64,000 nt of DNA. Origin: Carposina sasakii (taxonomy: Eukaryota; Arthropoda; Insecta; Lepidoptera; Carposinidae). Position numbers and translations under genes: made by a program. This document shows positions 30,907 to 43,235 of this stretch, piece by piece; the stretch's first letter is position 1; each line of letters starts with the position of its first letter. The stretch spans positions 11,364,455 through 11,428,454 of the forward strand of contig CP053166.1 of the NCBI GenBank assembly GCA_014607495.2, given 5' to 3'. The notes under the pieces were generated by a model. The model saw only the letters and a program-made list of their open reading frames with translations, was not told where the DNA came from and made no database searches.

Positions 30907-32340
30907 GTGAGTATTTCTAAATTTCGTAGATTTTTACACTTTTTTGAAATATTTGTGGTCTATTATTATATACGTTTTGTCTAGCATTTGCCATGTCACT
31001 AGTTATTTATGTTAAAATACAATATTCATAACTTTCCTGCTTGAAACCAGCTTCGGAAGACCACGCCCCGCCCAACGATTTTGAAACTATTGTTATTCGT
31101 CTTTTTTTTATTTCCTTTACTTTCAGTTGTATAAAATTAGATCGTAGTGATTCCTTATTTATCAGAAAAATTTACTATAAAATATTTACGTAAGGTTTTA
31201 TTCAAAAATTAAGTATATAACGTAACGCACTTTTGCCCCTTATTACCGGCAAGTGTTCTAGTGCTTGATTCGGAATTTAAATGATGAATGAATATAAGCG
31301 TTTGCTATATTATTCATAAATTCTTCATAATTACATTGTAGTTAAGTTTAATTCCTAATATAAAATTCCTAATAAATATACCTGTGACTGTGATATAAGT
31401 TACCTAGTTAAAATAATATTCCTATAAGAATTAAGTATTTGCCTGCCTAAGGAAGACCTATAGTCATGTTTACAAGTCTTAATATAAACTAACACCAATG
31501 TTAAGAACCATGATAATTTTTTTAAATTATCGTCCACTTCCCTTTGATCCTAATATTATATCAGTAGATTGTTTTAGTGGCCGCCTAAACCAGGAAATTC
31601 AATCATGATACACTTGCCACTGATTAACAAATGAGTAACCTTAAGACTTCAAATATAAATAATATGAGCCAGTGGAACATTTATTACATTGGGGGAATAT
31701 GTTTCAGATATTATCTAAACATGTTAAAGTAAATATGTTATGACTCCCTACTTATTGTAGAAATGGTATATAAATACATAGGTAGTATAAGAAACATCCA
31801 TGATTCGGAAACAAATTCATCATATAATTTTTTGCACCTACTGGGATTTGAATCCAGGACCTATGGTGCAGAGAATAGAGCCCTTATTAACAAACTGTAC
31901 TAATCGGTCGTCTCTGTTATTTACTGAGTGAGTTAATAAGTGTGCGCATATTACACAATTCAGTATCTGTAGGAAAATCATAAAGCATTGTCAACATTTC
32001 TGTTTGGGAGCTATACAATTCTACAATAAAACTATCACAAGCAAGAGTTGGAAGGACTTTTTATGGCTTCTAATCCTCAAACCATATTTTTTCTCAATCA
32101 ATGCAGCTGAAACTGCTGGGCATAAAAAGAGGGATATTCCTATCAGAACAGGATTAGACAGTTTTGAGTGGTAAATAATTATCAATTAATAATCTAATCT
32201 AACACACAGGGTGTTGGGTGCATTCACCAATTCTTTAGTTTACCATATCTTGTTGGTCATCATTAGGTTCTTGGGATCCTTTGTCCTGAGTTTTATAGTC
32301 ACACAGGTTACTTTTACTTCAGTATAAAGTACTTTTATAC
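30907..32340. other. non-coding, putative first intron
   Basis: AT-rich sequence after the MASKESLD donor. Apart from the tRNA-like fragment at 31835-31911, no gene or repeat was recognised. Confidence 0.35.
31835..31911 (-). repeat. tRNA-like SINE, family D, inverted
   Basis: CTACTGGGATTTGAATCCAG, then AACAAACTGTACTAATCGGT, the reverse complement of a degenerate family D head. Confidence 0.5.
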
Positions 32341-32346
32341 TATAAT

Positions 32347-32555
32347 CAGTGGTCGGAGTAGGTATATTGATTTTACATACTTGCGTCATGATATCATAAC
32401 ATGGACATGCATTTTTTCCGGAATGTACCGGAGTTTCCGGTACATTCCGGAAAAAATGCATGTCCAGCTAGCAGCATAGCGTTGAGAGTATTGATACATT
32501 TTTAACTATGTTTGATGTCAATGACCTTAATTCAATATACCTACTCCGACCACTG
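32347..32555. mobile_element. hAT-type MITE with a perfect internal palindrome
   Basis: Outer ends CAGTGGTCGGAGTAGGTATA and its inverse. Flanks ACTATAAT and ATTATAAT form a 7 of 8 duplication. The centre (32403-32465) is a 29-bp perfect inverted repeat (GGACATGCATTTTTTCCGG...) around loop AGTTT. Confidence 0.8.
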
Positions 32556-32781
32556 ATTATAATGCTAACAATGGGAGTTATGAAAACTTATGAAATACTT
32601 TTTGCTCCTGTACCTATTATACCTTTTATTTTTAAGCAAAACTGTAATACATAACAGTATTACTTAAAGCACCTTTTAGCCAAACTACATCTGAAATTTT
32701 TAGGTCCCAAAATGGATTTTTATAAAAATAAATATTATAATTGATGTATAATATGTATATATGTAAAATCCTAACCTACTT

Positions 32782-33406
32782 CCTACTAATATTATGTTTT
32801 TGTAAATAGGTACATATATTAAAGTTTGTGAGAAGCGATGTTTGAATGTTATCTGTTAATCTACCAACAGATTTTAATGAAACTTGCCACTTAGCAGGGT
32901 TCGAAATTATAATTATCTTGATACATATAGCTTGATAATTATCTTTGATAATTATAAAAATCAAATACTAAAATAATCTCATTTATTTATGTGTATCTGA
33001 ACATCATTTGCGTATCCATACGAGCTAGACCTCAAACTAAACAAAAAAAAAACATTTCTCTGATGAGAAAAGTGTGAATTTCTGTTCTTTAGGTACTTTG
33101 CGTCATAAAAACAAATTATAAATCAAATTGTATATTTCTCACATTTATTCTTTGCTGTTTAATTAATAATACTGAAAAACCTACACCCTCCTTGGGATAA
33201 ATATATTATCATTTAAATAAAGAAAATTTCAAGAAGTTAAATGGAAAATCAGCTACGATTATTATCAGATAATTATCCGATAATTATCATAATTATCAAA
33301 AAAAAAAATTATCTTGATAATTTCGAACCCTGCCACTTAGACAGCTTATACATCAGAACACGCAGGCTATATAGCTCACGCGGACGGAGTCGCAGGCGTT
33401 TGCTAG
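32782..33406 (+). mobile_element. Helitron split by a hAT element
   Basis: 5' end TCCTACTAATATTATG; 3' end CGCGGACGGAGTCGCAGGCG followed by TTTGCTAG and host T. Removing the hAT element (32895-33332) and one CCACTTAG leaves a ~180-bp Helitron. Confidence 0.8.
32895..33332. mobile_element. non-autonomous hAT element, perfect 8-bp duplication
   Basis: Ends CAGGGTTCGAAATTATAATT and AATTTCGAACCCTG are inverted repeats. CCACTTAG flanks it at 32887-32894 and 33333-33340. It is 438 bp with no transposase. The 8-bp duplication and CAGGG ends fit hAT. Confidence 0.9.
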
Positions 33407-36400
33407 TATTGAATGAAAACCTAGCCAATGCGTGCTGATACCAGTTGGCATACAGTCTACAGCCTTGTTCGTTGTTTAGCGCGGTTCTATAACAGCCGGC
33501 TCAATTGACGGTATCCGCATGCGAGAGGACACCGCACGCGCTCCAAGATGCTCATCGCGGCCCAAGGTTGCGCGCACATCCGCGGGAGACGAGCCTTGTG
33601 GCTAGATTAAAGACAGAGCGTGTTCTCGGCTCTTACACGGTATGGCGCCGCGCCACCGTCAAGTTTTCCAACGTCTTCTATCTACATTGATACAATTTGA
33701 CTAGATTGGCAATCGCTTTAAGTCTGATTGAATAGACGGGAAAACGGATTTTGGTAACAATCATGATGGCAAATTAGATTATATTGTGTGAAAGGGGTAT
33801 AGGTAAGCATGCTAAAGATGGGCTCAATTTTTCTATTACGACTCTGCCTATTCCGTTCCACATCAAGTACTTAAAAACAACATAAGCAGTTTACGCCTTT
33901 AATATTTGTCTGACTTCAGTTTATCAGATCTTCTCTTATAGTTAGATGTTCTCTTTTATTTATGATTTTCTTATGATGAACGGTATTTTTTTTTCCTATA
34001 AGTTTTATTGCAAAGCTAACTAAAGCTAAGTCGATCAATACAATTCTGTAGTATGTACATATTTCGTTTTTGGCGTGGCTACACTCTATTTAATACAACA
34101 AAGTACTTTTCTGTTTGTATATACTCCGACGAGAAATTTGGCCTTCTATATGAATGATTGATGGATTAACCTTACAGAATATATCGGAACGTAGCGATTC
34201 ATCTGCAAATGCGATAGGACTCTTCGTCATATGCTCGTTTCATTGAGAGCTAAGTAGAATTGCTGGCATAATTGTTGCCCTTCCACACCCAACGCATTGT
34301 GCAAGTAAACCATATTATACCATGAATGGGGGTTGCTTGAATAGATCTGCTTCTCATTTTTCAACATCATTAATGGACACATTGAAAAGATTTTATATTC
34401 ATGTCCCTAAAGTTATTCCTTATCATGTAGAAGATTTTTTAGCTGAAAGGAAAGACTCCGCGACTTAAAAGCTTCTGTGACCCGCTAATCTGTTTACGTT
34501 AAAATTGTCAGCGTTTAGAAACGAACGAATAATTTATGGCATCGAAATTTACGCTCAGTGCCCCCTACTTTGTATCCTCACTCCTAACTGCATCCAAGTA
34601 TGAAATTAGAAAACAGTACTCACGAATGAAATGGGGTCGCTAGGATAGAAACCCCTTTTAGAGATAGCTCGGTTGAATTCACAAAGGTCTGAACTAATTA
34701 TAGTTTCCACCATTTGCACCGAGAGATTTTCGTGTTCGGTAATTTACCGTTGCCAAGTCACTGTCAGTTCTATATTGCCATTAAAGGCGTTTTCCTTAGT
34801 TATATGGGGAATCACTGCTAGTCGTTGGAGCGACGGCCATATATCTTTGTAGATATCGTCTGACAGATCGTCTACAAGTTTGCGAGGCTAAGGTCCAGTA
34901 TGACGCTAGCGCAAGTGGTCACACTTCCCGCAGGATGTCGGGAATGAGAGCGTGTCCTCATCAAACCGGCCGCGGTGTCGTGGGTGGCAGTCTGTGTTGT
35001 GTAATCTCAGGCATAATGAGGATATTATTCAGGGTCCATAGCGGCCAGCAGCGGGCTTGAGGCGCTTTAATTACTCCCGACGGCCGCTTCGTTAGGATCG
35101 GGTGGAGTCGTAGACAGATTGAGTAAAATTATTACACTGATCATTTATTACGGCCCTGATTGCGGAGTGCGCAGTAACGCGTGTAAATTAATTCTATGCC
35201 TTTATTTAATTTGTGATCACCGTGTAAGTTACAATATATCAAGTTAAGGACTGCCAGGCGTAAAATATGGCGTACATTACGTTGTCAAGTTTCACCCGCA
35301 GCGCCAGCGAATTATGAGAGTTGATGTTCTTGGAAAGTTCTCTGAAGATTTAGGCGCTCATTAGGGACCGATCTTAAGTATCATTAATGTACAATTTTGC
35401 TCTTGTAGTTAAATCTTTGTTACGTCTCTGACGAGGTTTGGCACTCCAAATTATTCAAGTGCCTACTTATTCACAATTATCCGTATACCTACTATGCGTA
35501 TAATAGGTACAGTCTAATCGCAATTATAGTGTATATAAGTTTAGTCCAATGTTTGAAATTGGTAAACAAGCAAATTATTTACCAACTAGCTAGTTTAAAA
35601 AATGTCAGAAACGACTTTTCTTCGATTCGATTTCTTAGCTGGTAAGGCTGCAAGCAAAGTAACTCACAGGCTGCATAGGTTGCAATTTTCATTTTTAATT
35701 TAAACGCGCCTGAAATTAAACTACAGAATTTTATTGCTGTACTCAAGTGCGGCTTAGAACTTACGCAATTCTGGGTTAAAGAGACTGTATATTTCGGGAG
35801 GGATATTTAGGGGAGGAGGGTGTAATATGTTGCGTGCGCCAGTTTTCCAGATAAGCTTAACAATAAGGGTTATTTGCAGGCATGTACGTATGTATATACT
35901 TTGGAAAAAGACCTAGTTTATTAAACGTACAGTTAATTTCCGTTATAGAGATGATATGAACTCGGCTGGACACAATATAGTAGCCACACGCAATTACTTT
36001 CGCACCTGTCCATTTTCATTAAAACGCATATTGATTTTCAATTAGTACTGAAAGGCCGAATTACCGAGAGACGTGGCCGACATTTTCGGTGTATATTCTT
36101 TATAGGAAAATGCTGTTATCGTGTAATTTATTAACTGGATTTCGGAAATAATTAATGAAACAGTTTTTTACGCTCGTTCTACATAGGTAGGTATACTAAG
36201 CGTATTTACGGCAGTTATGGATACGTTTTTGGTTTTCTCGCTATTGTTAAATCATTCCCGAGCGGCTCGGAATATTCTTTTGCCAAGGCTTGCAAAGAAT
36301 TCTTTAAAGGGTTAATGGTGCTTGAGAGTAAGGTTTTGGGCCACTAATTGGTCCCACAAGAGAGCTTACTCAGCAACCTCGTAAAGCCTCATTTACTTGT

Positions 36401-36410
36401 TACCATTTTT
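33407..36410. other. no gene recognised; two GC-rich patches
   Basis: GC-rich stretches at about 33480-33670 and 34830-35110 contrast with the AT-rich surroundings. Short open frames within them match nothing I recognise and lack clear splice context. They could be regulatory islands or decayed elements. Confidence 0.35.
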
Positions 36411-36995
36411 AGGGTTCCGTACGTCTGAATACAAAAACGGAACCCTTATAGGATCACTCGTGTGTCTGTCCGTCCGTCGCTTACAGTCAATTATTTCCGA
36501 ATCTATTAGACCGATTAAGTTGAAATTTGGTACACATATCAATTCCTGTGACCCAAACACAGAGGTGTGACGTGAGCAGATGAAATCTGTATATGGGGGG
36601 TCATTTTTGGGGGGGAAGGGGAAAATTAAAAAAAAAAATTCTGAAAACTGCATCGTGTGGCATATCAAATGAAAGGTCTTGTTGAGAAGATCTTAAATGT
36701 ATTTTTTTGTAATTTTAAAATAAATAGTTTCCAAGTTATTCAAGAAAATAGACGAAAATTGACCATTCCCCCCCCCTTATCTCCGAAACTACAGAACCTA
36801 AAATTTTGAAAAAAATAGAGAAATTAGTTTTCTCCTTATAGATTATAGGAAAACCTATAAGAAGTCCATGATATTAAAATAACATGGTAAATCACTCAAT
36901 ATTGTGCGTACCAACTTTTTGTCAGATTTAAAAAAACATGATAGGTAACATCGTACGGAACCCTCTTCACGCGAGTTCAACTCGCACTTGTCGGC
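36411..36995 (+). repeat. AGGGTTCCGTAC interspersed repeat
   Basis: AGGGTTCCGTACGTCTGAAT, GGAACCCTTATAGGATCACT, then at the far end CGTACGGAACCCTCTTCACG and a GCGAGTTCAACTCGCA hairpin. A repeat with these ends is common in Lepidoptera from memory. Class uncertain. Confidence 0.6.
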
Positions 36996-37507
36996 TTTTT
37001 ATTTTACTGTTGCATACAATTTTATTGCAGCAATAAATTTTTGGCATGGTCTAACTTTGTAACTGGTTGATGGCGTATCAATAATTTTTAATTAAAGACA
37101 TACAAGAAAATGGTATCATGTGGGCGAAATTGGTTTAACGTGGAAAGGCATAGGTATCAGGATGAAGGCTTCCTATTGGATTTTCTTTTGATCCGGGATC
37201 TAGTGATTACTTTATTACTCTAGAAACTTCAATTACTTCTACACCAGCTTTTTGTTACGACGCGGTAAGGCTTAAGGCAGCTACATACGACAGCGATAAA
37301 ACTGTAGATGGTTGAGTTTAGGTAGCTTTAGATAAAAAATAAAAGTGATTGTATCCCAACACGCTTGAATAGGAAAAACAGCGTCGTACACACGTATTAA
37401 TCAGAGTGATAGAAAAATCTAATGTCTATTTGCACCGATTTCAAAAATCTCATTATCAGACGTCCTCGCTTAAAATGCTCTGTTGTCGTTATTGCCTTAT
37501 ATCTTAT

Positions 37508-37624
37508 ACCCGAGGAGGGTTGTCGTCCATAAAACAAACGCCAAATCCTTGGCAATATGAGTTTCGATAGAAACCATATTGCGCCGACTCTATAGACAAT
37601 GGGATAAGGGCAGGAAGATGATGA
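37508..37624 (+). repeat. SINE family B, 5'-truncated copy
   Basis: Contains the tail half only: AAACAAACGCCAAATCCTTG, GAAACCATATTGCGCC and GGGCAGGAAGATGATGA, closely matching the copies at 18791 and 24325. Confidence 0.8.
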
Positions 37625-38008
37625 TTCAGTTAGTGGTAGGTTGTAGTCAAGCCTACTAGCTTAAATGTACCCTTATTTTATCACCGCAAATTATATTATC
37701 TGGAAAAATACGACTTTGGTTTTTCTCTACTTATTGTCCACGCAGACAGAGTCGTGTAAGGTCGTTAGTTTTAATAAAGCTGCCTATTTAAGCTAAATGG
37801 CGTATAAAGGCTATATTGGGCGAGTTTATAGCGCTATTTGTCCAGTCTGCTTGGAAATGGCATTTTTAGACGGCATTTAATGACGTGAAAAGGATATTAT
37901 TGTTTCCGGGTTGGTGTTGTTTTTACTGTCAATGTTATTGAACTTGAATTATTTGGTGATGGGTATTAACCTAAATAAGTTGCATGTCTTTATATTGCGT
38001 TTGCACTA

Positions 38009-38160
38009 GAGTGCATTTCACCGTATAGTTTGGATGATAGCGCGTTATTACTACGTGCTACTATGTGTATGACCGCATTTTCTGTGTAAATACATACAAA
38101 AAAATGTTAGTTCCAAAACAGGAATAGGAGTTGTTCTACTCGTATGAAACGGACTCTACC
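38009..38160. repeat. MITE with TAGAGTSCGTTTCA ends
   Basis: Left TAGAGTGCATTTCACCGTAT and right ATGAAACGGACTCTA are inverted. A diverged, right-truncated copy is at 21294-21402 (TAGAGTGCGTTTCACCATAT, ACTATGTGTATGACCACATT). Confidence 0.65.
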
Positions 38161-39218
38161 ATGTGAAGTTTAAAACTTTTGCGGTTGCTCTTGCGGGTTT
38201 ATCAGAAAGAGAGCGTAATGCTCGTAGTATTCGTTATACATGTTTTGCTATCCGTAATTCCGTAAATAGACCAATTGGATGACTTCAATTCATATCATAT
38301 ACTAAAACAGCAAAGAAATGACACAAAATCTTTAGGTGTTATGTAACCCAAACCTCGAGAAAGTCTTCTTTACTATACTTATGTCTTCACATAAAATAAA
38401 ACGTACTTTCCCGCTTCAATGTAGTTTCACGTTACACTGCAAAGATAACAGTCTTTGCTTGAGCACTTATTGTAATTTAATACAAAAGCAAGCTCCTTTT
38501 TCCAAAGGCGTTGCGTCGGGTTTTACTCAGAAAATCGATAACAGTGCTTTTAAGTGGATGAATCTCTGAAAGACGTCCATCATGTTGTAGAGAGCATGAT
38601 CATTAATCTGTTTGTGTAACAGAAGCTTTCCGCCAAAAATTGAGGGTTGTCGAATACAAATATTTTTACGTAAGCTTTTACTTAATGTAGGTCTAGGTAT
38701 CTCTATGTGATATCCTGATTCTTCCATTCCAATAGTTCTCTCAACATAATGCAATATCAAACATTTTCTATCACCCCATTCCATTCTCGGGTTGAAATTG
38801 CTAAGCAGGTAGCAATAATTTTCGTCGGCATCTACTGGAAATGCACACGCCACGGTTTTCCCGGGCCGCACGAGGTGCATCGCTCGTTAAGGAGGTCGCC
38901 ATCGATCGCCCGCTTCAGACTGCAGGCGCCGCCGTACTGTTACCAATTCTGCTATGCCCTTAGCTTTTGGACTCTCGAGTTATGCGGTTTCCATTGTGTT
39001 CCAAATTTCATCGAGCTTGAGATGTAGCTCTTCGTTTTCCTATCGTAAAGATGAGGTCTTTTTAGACTTCTCTATTATTATTGTACGTTTTTCTAGCTCT
39101 CACTTGGATCTCTGCATTATCGACATACATCATTATTGGAAATATTTGCAATAAGCTTTCTTTCTAACAATCTCGGTATATTATAAAATTATTAATAAAG
39201 AAAATGGAAAAAATTCTT

Positions 39219-39293
39219 CACCCGAGTGGGAATCGAACCCACGACCGCTGCAAACCGTGCCAGCCGCTATAACCACTAAGCCACCAAGTCAAT
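39219..39293 (-). repeat. tRNA-like SINE, family A
   Basis: Inverted copy: CACCCGAGTGGGAATCGAAC, then GCCAGCCGCTATAACCACTA. It shares both flanks with the copy at 40249, including ATTATTAATAAAGAAAATGG and AATTACTCGGATGACGAATT. Confidence 0.78.
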
Positions 39294-40248
39294 TACTCGG
39301 ATGACGAATTTCAGTATAATAAATGCCTGGGCTAAAAGTTATCCTGCAATTTCTTCCAGTTTCAAGTAAAATATCTGTTTGCTTAAACAGGCGCTGAAAA
39401 CCTTCCAAGTTTTTATTTGGTGTCGTCAATCTTGATTTTTGCAGCTGACAGTTTGATTTGTCAGGTTCGCTTGCACGCGGTGCATCGCCAGCCCGGAGCC
39501 TCGGTGATTTACTGCAAATTGACTGCACTTGGTGCATGGCACTTGCTGTTTTTGGTGCACTTAGGTAGTTTTTATTTTAGATATGGCCATTTTTTCAGAA
39601 TATACATAGCTGGAAACATTTTTCCTAACTGGTTTTTCCCGTGTTTTTCATTCTTTAGTAACAAACTTGCAAAATCTTTGAAATTGAGATGCTTTATCAG
39701 GTGGTCATATATTCGTGAGTTATAGGTATATATTATATATTATGTATGCAAAGCTTTTTCTTTTTCATTATCTATGGTTAATTAACACTGGACTGAAGGG
39801 TTGGAATTACAGAGGGTGCCTCTCACCCTTGCATGGCGGGTGCATTTGATAAATTCTTGATTGTGTTTGAATCAGTTACCATAGGAACCGTGTTTGTAGA
39901 TGATTAGGCACGGATAACCTACATTGGGAAGTTTCGATAAATGCATAGAAACGATCTATTTTGGAATAAGGTTCTAATTTTTCTTCTAATTAGTAAGTAC
40001 TAATTAGTATTTCCTATACTACTAATTGGTTGGTACTTACCAATTAGTATACTGTACCTGGTCCTTTTGCACACACACCCTTGTATTGTAACTAATATAA
40101 TACCGTGATATCCAAATGTAAAGTCTTCACATTAAGAAAAATAATCACTGTCTTTTGTAGTGTCAGCGTTTGGTACTATTAGGTTAATATTTGCATTGAA
40201 ATGGTTATTATTATAAAATTATTAATAAAGAAAATGGAAAAAATTCTT

Positions 40249-40324
40249 CACCCGAGTGGGAATCGAACCCACGACCACTGCATACCGTGCCAGTCGCTCT
40301 AACCACTGAGCTGCCGGGTCAATT
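40249..40324 (-). repeat. tRNA-like SINE, family A
   Basis: CACCCGAGTGGGAATCGAAC and CCAGTCGCTCTAACCACTGA, the best-preserved D arm in the family. Flanks are the same as at 39219, showing that the repeat unit extends beyond the tRNA part. Confidence 0.78.
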
Positions 40325-41344
40325 ACTCGGATGACGAATTTTACCATCTCTTATTATTGTTATGGTGACAAGTTCAAATTATTGCATTTTTAAACGTGAT
40401 CTATGTATAAAACTCTACTACATGATATACAATTTGCCTGAATTCTAAAATAGGCTGTTAAACCTAGCAATTATGTCGGTAAAGGTCAAATTACTTACGA
40501 GATTGAATTCGGTGGTTAGAAGAGAGGGCGTGGCTGTTAGTGTTCCTTTCTACTTGGCGGCCATTTGTAAAGACATTACCGTGTGCCGGGTGGGCTGATT
40601 ATAACTATTCCAAGTTTTCTCGATGACCCTATAAACTGTTGACCTTTAAGAGCCTTTCAATCAATAAAGAATAGAGTTAATAAACCAGTAATAAAATTCA
40701 CAACTTGCCTTCGCCCACTACCGGCCTTACACCCTCTCCGCTCACCTTCTAATCTGACAACTCTTAAGGATAAGGATCACAGACAATTCTATAAGAACCC
40801 AGGTTCTACGTAAGGTACCACATAGATGCTAGTCCGAAAATATCTTTTGTTAAATCCCAGTTTGGAAATATAAACGCCAGTTACCTATAATTCAGTACTA
40901 AGTTTAAATGTTTTTTTTTTACACTTGCTACAAAATTAAATTACCTTCCAGAAAAATAGGTTGGTAGAATTTTATTTATATTCTCACTTTCCGTTCGGCC
41001 TACTGAGCTGACTAGTCGAGAAAATTGGGGGACGGTTCTTTCTATATGTCAACGTTTTTATGTTCTCTGAAAATACCTTCCATTTTATTAGATTATACGG
41101 GTGCTGCTATGAAGGTGTTATAAGACGTCCCGAATCCCCCTAAAGCCCTCTTGGAGTTGTATTGACGTTTTGGGATTCCTGCTATATTCGATCTGACCTT
41201 ATTCAACTTGCTGGGTTTGCTGAGATGCTGGGATTAAAATGTGATATTGCTTTATCAGTCTTTTTAATTTAGATACCTACATATAGTCATGGTGATTTTC
41301 CACATAGGTTGTGCGGAAGTGTGCAAATTACATACCCACCTTAA

Positions 41345-41845
41345 CTCTTTCAGTCTTGGTGGTTAGTGTCACTGACCACTACTAAATCTATGCCATCTAC
41401 TTATAAGCGGTTGAACTATCATGAAAGTTCGATTCATGCTTGACAGGATAAGACCGAATATACCGCCAAATGAAGGAATGACAACTCAATTTAGCTGAAT
41501 TAAATATTTCACTTACGTAATTTTAATTGTGTATTTTATAAAAAAAATAACAGGTAAGTAAGTAAGCTTTTATCTTCAATGTTTTTTATCTGTTTTTTTT
41601 TATATATTTACTTGAAAGCACTATTACTCTAAAGTTTTTTTGCAGTGTATTCACATCGAAATGTATAAATCATCATTAATAGTTTGTATCAATAGTCATG
41701 GTGGTTAGAGTCACTAACCACCTCATTTTTCGAAAACCTTAATATTTTTTTTTCCTACTTATTATGATTTTTTTGTTGTAAATAATGCTAAAACTTACAT
41801 AAGTATGTTAAAAATATTTTTAATCTAAAAGTGTGACGGAAAGAG
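41345..41845. mobile_element. TTAA-flanked element with internal palindromes
   Basis: TTAA at 41341-41344 and 41846-41849; ends CTCTTTCAGTC and GACGGAAAGAG. Near each end is a palindrome: GTGGTTAGTGTCACTGACCA and GTGGTTAGAGTCACTAACCA. No coding region. Confidence 0.72.
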
Positions 41846-42472
41846 TTAAACCTGTCGGTAAAAATCCAGATTATGCCCATTTTCAGTCCCAAATGGTCTT
41901 TTAAGGGAGGTTCAATTCGTCTCTGTATATTTTTTTCCTATTATGATTTCAAAAATGTAACCTATCGTTATAAAATATCGCATCATCAAGAGGTCTAGCA
42001 CAATGCCGTTTTATTTTAGACTACATTCCAATATTATGGATATCAAAAAGATCGAATATTTCCGACTGAATACGAGATACGGATCAGAATTTTGTGAAGA
42101 CGCCTGGATTGTCAATTTATATGGTAATGCTGCCTCTTCTTAGACAGAGTTCGTTGAGCATCTTAGGTATAAACGTAATGGTTCTTGGCATTGCCCACCT
42201 CCAATCTAGTAGATAACTAGGTACTATAATAAATTCCTAAAAATCTTCTGTTCAATTTTTAAAAAGTATTATCTGGACATTTTGAGAAGGTCATCATACC
42301 TTTATGTAGTTTCCCTTTATTTTCTTTTTGGTGTGTAATATCTTGTTCACCAACTCCAACTCAGGAATTTCATGAAGCTCAATAAATTGTGTATACTCGT
42401 TTATTCGTTGTACTCGTATTCTCTTATGGTGCTACTAATAAACAGCACATAAAGTTATATCCTTATTATACA

Positions 42473-43235
42473 CTAGTGGCCCGCCCTCGCTTCGCTTCGG
42501 TACATATCAGTATATCGACTTCATGTAGGTACAGCGGTTTTCATAAAAATTTGGAACTTCTGTTGGTCCCGAGTTCCCGTGGGAATTTCGAGAAATCCGT
42601 TCTTAGAGCTTCCTCGTAGTCCCTAATCTGATTTCAGCTTCGTAAAAATAGCGGTTTTCGAAAAATTTGAAATTCACGTAAGTCCCCTTCTCGTGGGAAT
42701 TTCGGGAAATCCGTTCTTAATGCTCCCTCGCAGTCACTTATGAACGTACAGGTCTGATTTCAAATTTATATGTATGGCGGTTGTCGTAAAAAAATTAATT
42801 CCCGTTTGTCCCCTTCCCGTGGGAATTTCGGGAAATCCGTTCCTAGTGCTTCCTCGCAGTCCCTAATAAACACATATGCCCAATTTCAGCTTCATATGTT
42901 TAGCGGTTTTCGTAAAAATTATGAATTCCCGTTTGTCCCCTTCCCGTGGGAATTTCGGGAAATCCGTTTTAAGTCCTCCCTCGCTGTCCCCAATGAACAT
43001 ATATGTCCGATTTCAGCCTTATATGTATAGCGGTTTTCGTAAAAAATATAGAATTCCCGTTGGTCGCCTTCCCGTGGGAATATCGGGAAATTCTTATAGC
43101 CCATGTTGATCCAGGTCCAATAAGGATTCTAACGGTGAAAAAATTTTTGAAAACGGTCCAGTAGTTTCGGAGCCTATTCGCTGCAAATAAACAAACAAAC
43201 AATTAAAGTTTACCTCTTTATAATATTAATATAGA
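42473..43235 (-). mobile_element. Helitron with an internal ~126-bp tandem array
   Basis: Minus-strand 5' end TCTATATTAATATTATAAAG at 43235 after host A; 3' end GGGCGGGCCACTAG at 42473 before host T. The interior holds five units each containing CCCGTGGGAATTTCGGGAAA or a variant, spaced about 114, 127, 126 and 128 bp. Confidence 0.85.

Larger units (their letters stand above)
36996..39218. other. repeats plus an unassigned minus-strand frame
   Basis: Contains the SINE at 37508 and the MITE at 38009. At 38880-38527 (minus) a 117-codon frame starts MHLVRPGKTVACAFPVDADE; with upstream fragments it might be a decayed processed pseudogene. The family was not recognised. Confidence 0.3.

Noticed and set aside
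32240..32461. 73-codon minus-strand frame.
   Set aside because: It runs through the palindromic hAT-type MITE; open by chance.
36393..36668. 91-codon minus-strand frame.
   Set aside because: Lies in the AGGGTTCCGTAC interspersed repeat and has no domain.
42770..43202. Open frames with repeated RGNFGKSV-like peptide on both strands.
   Set aside because: They are translations of the Helitron tandem units, not a repeat protein.
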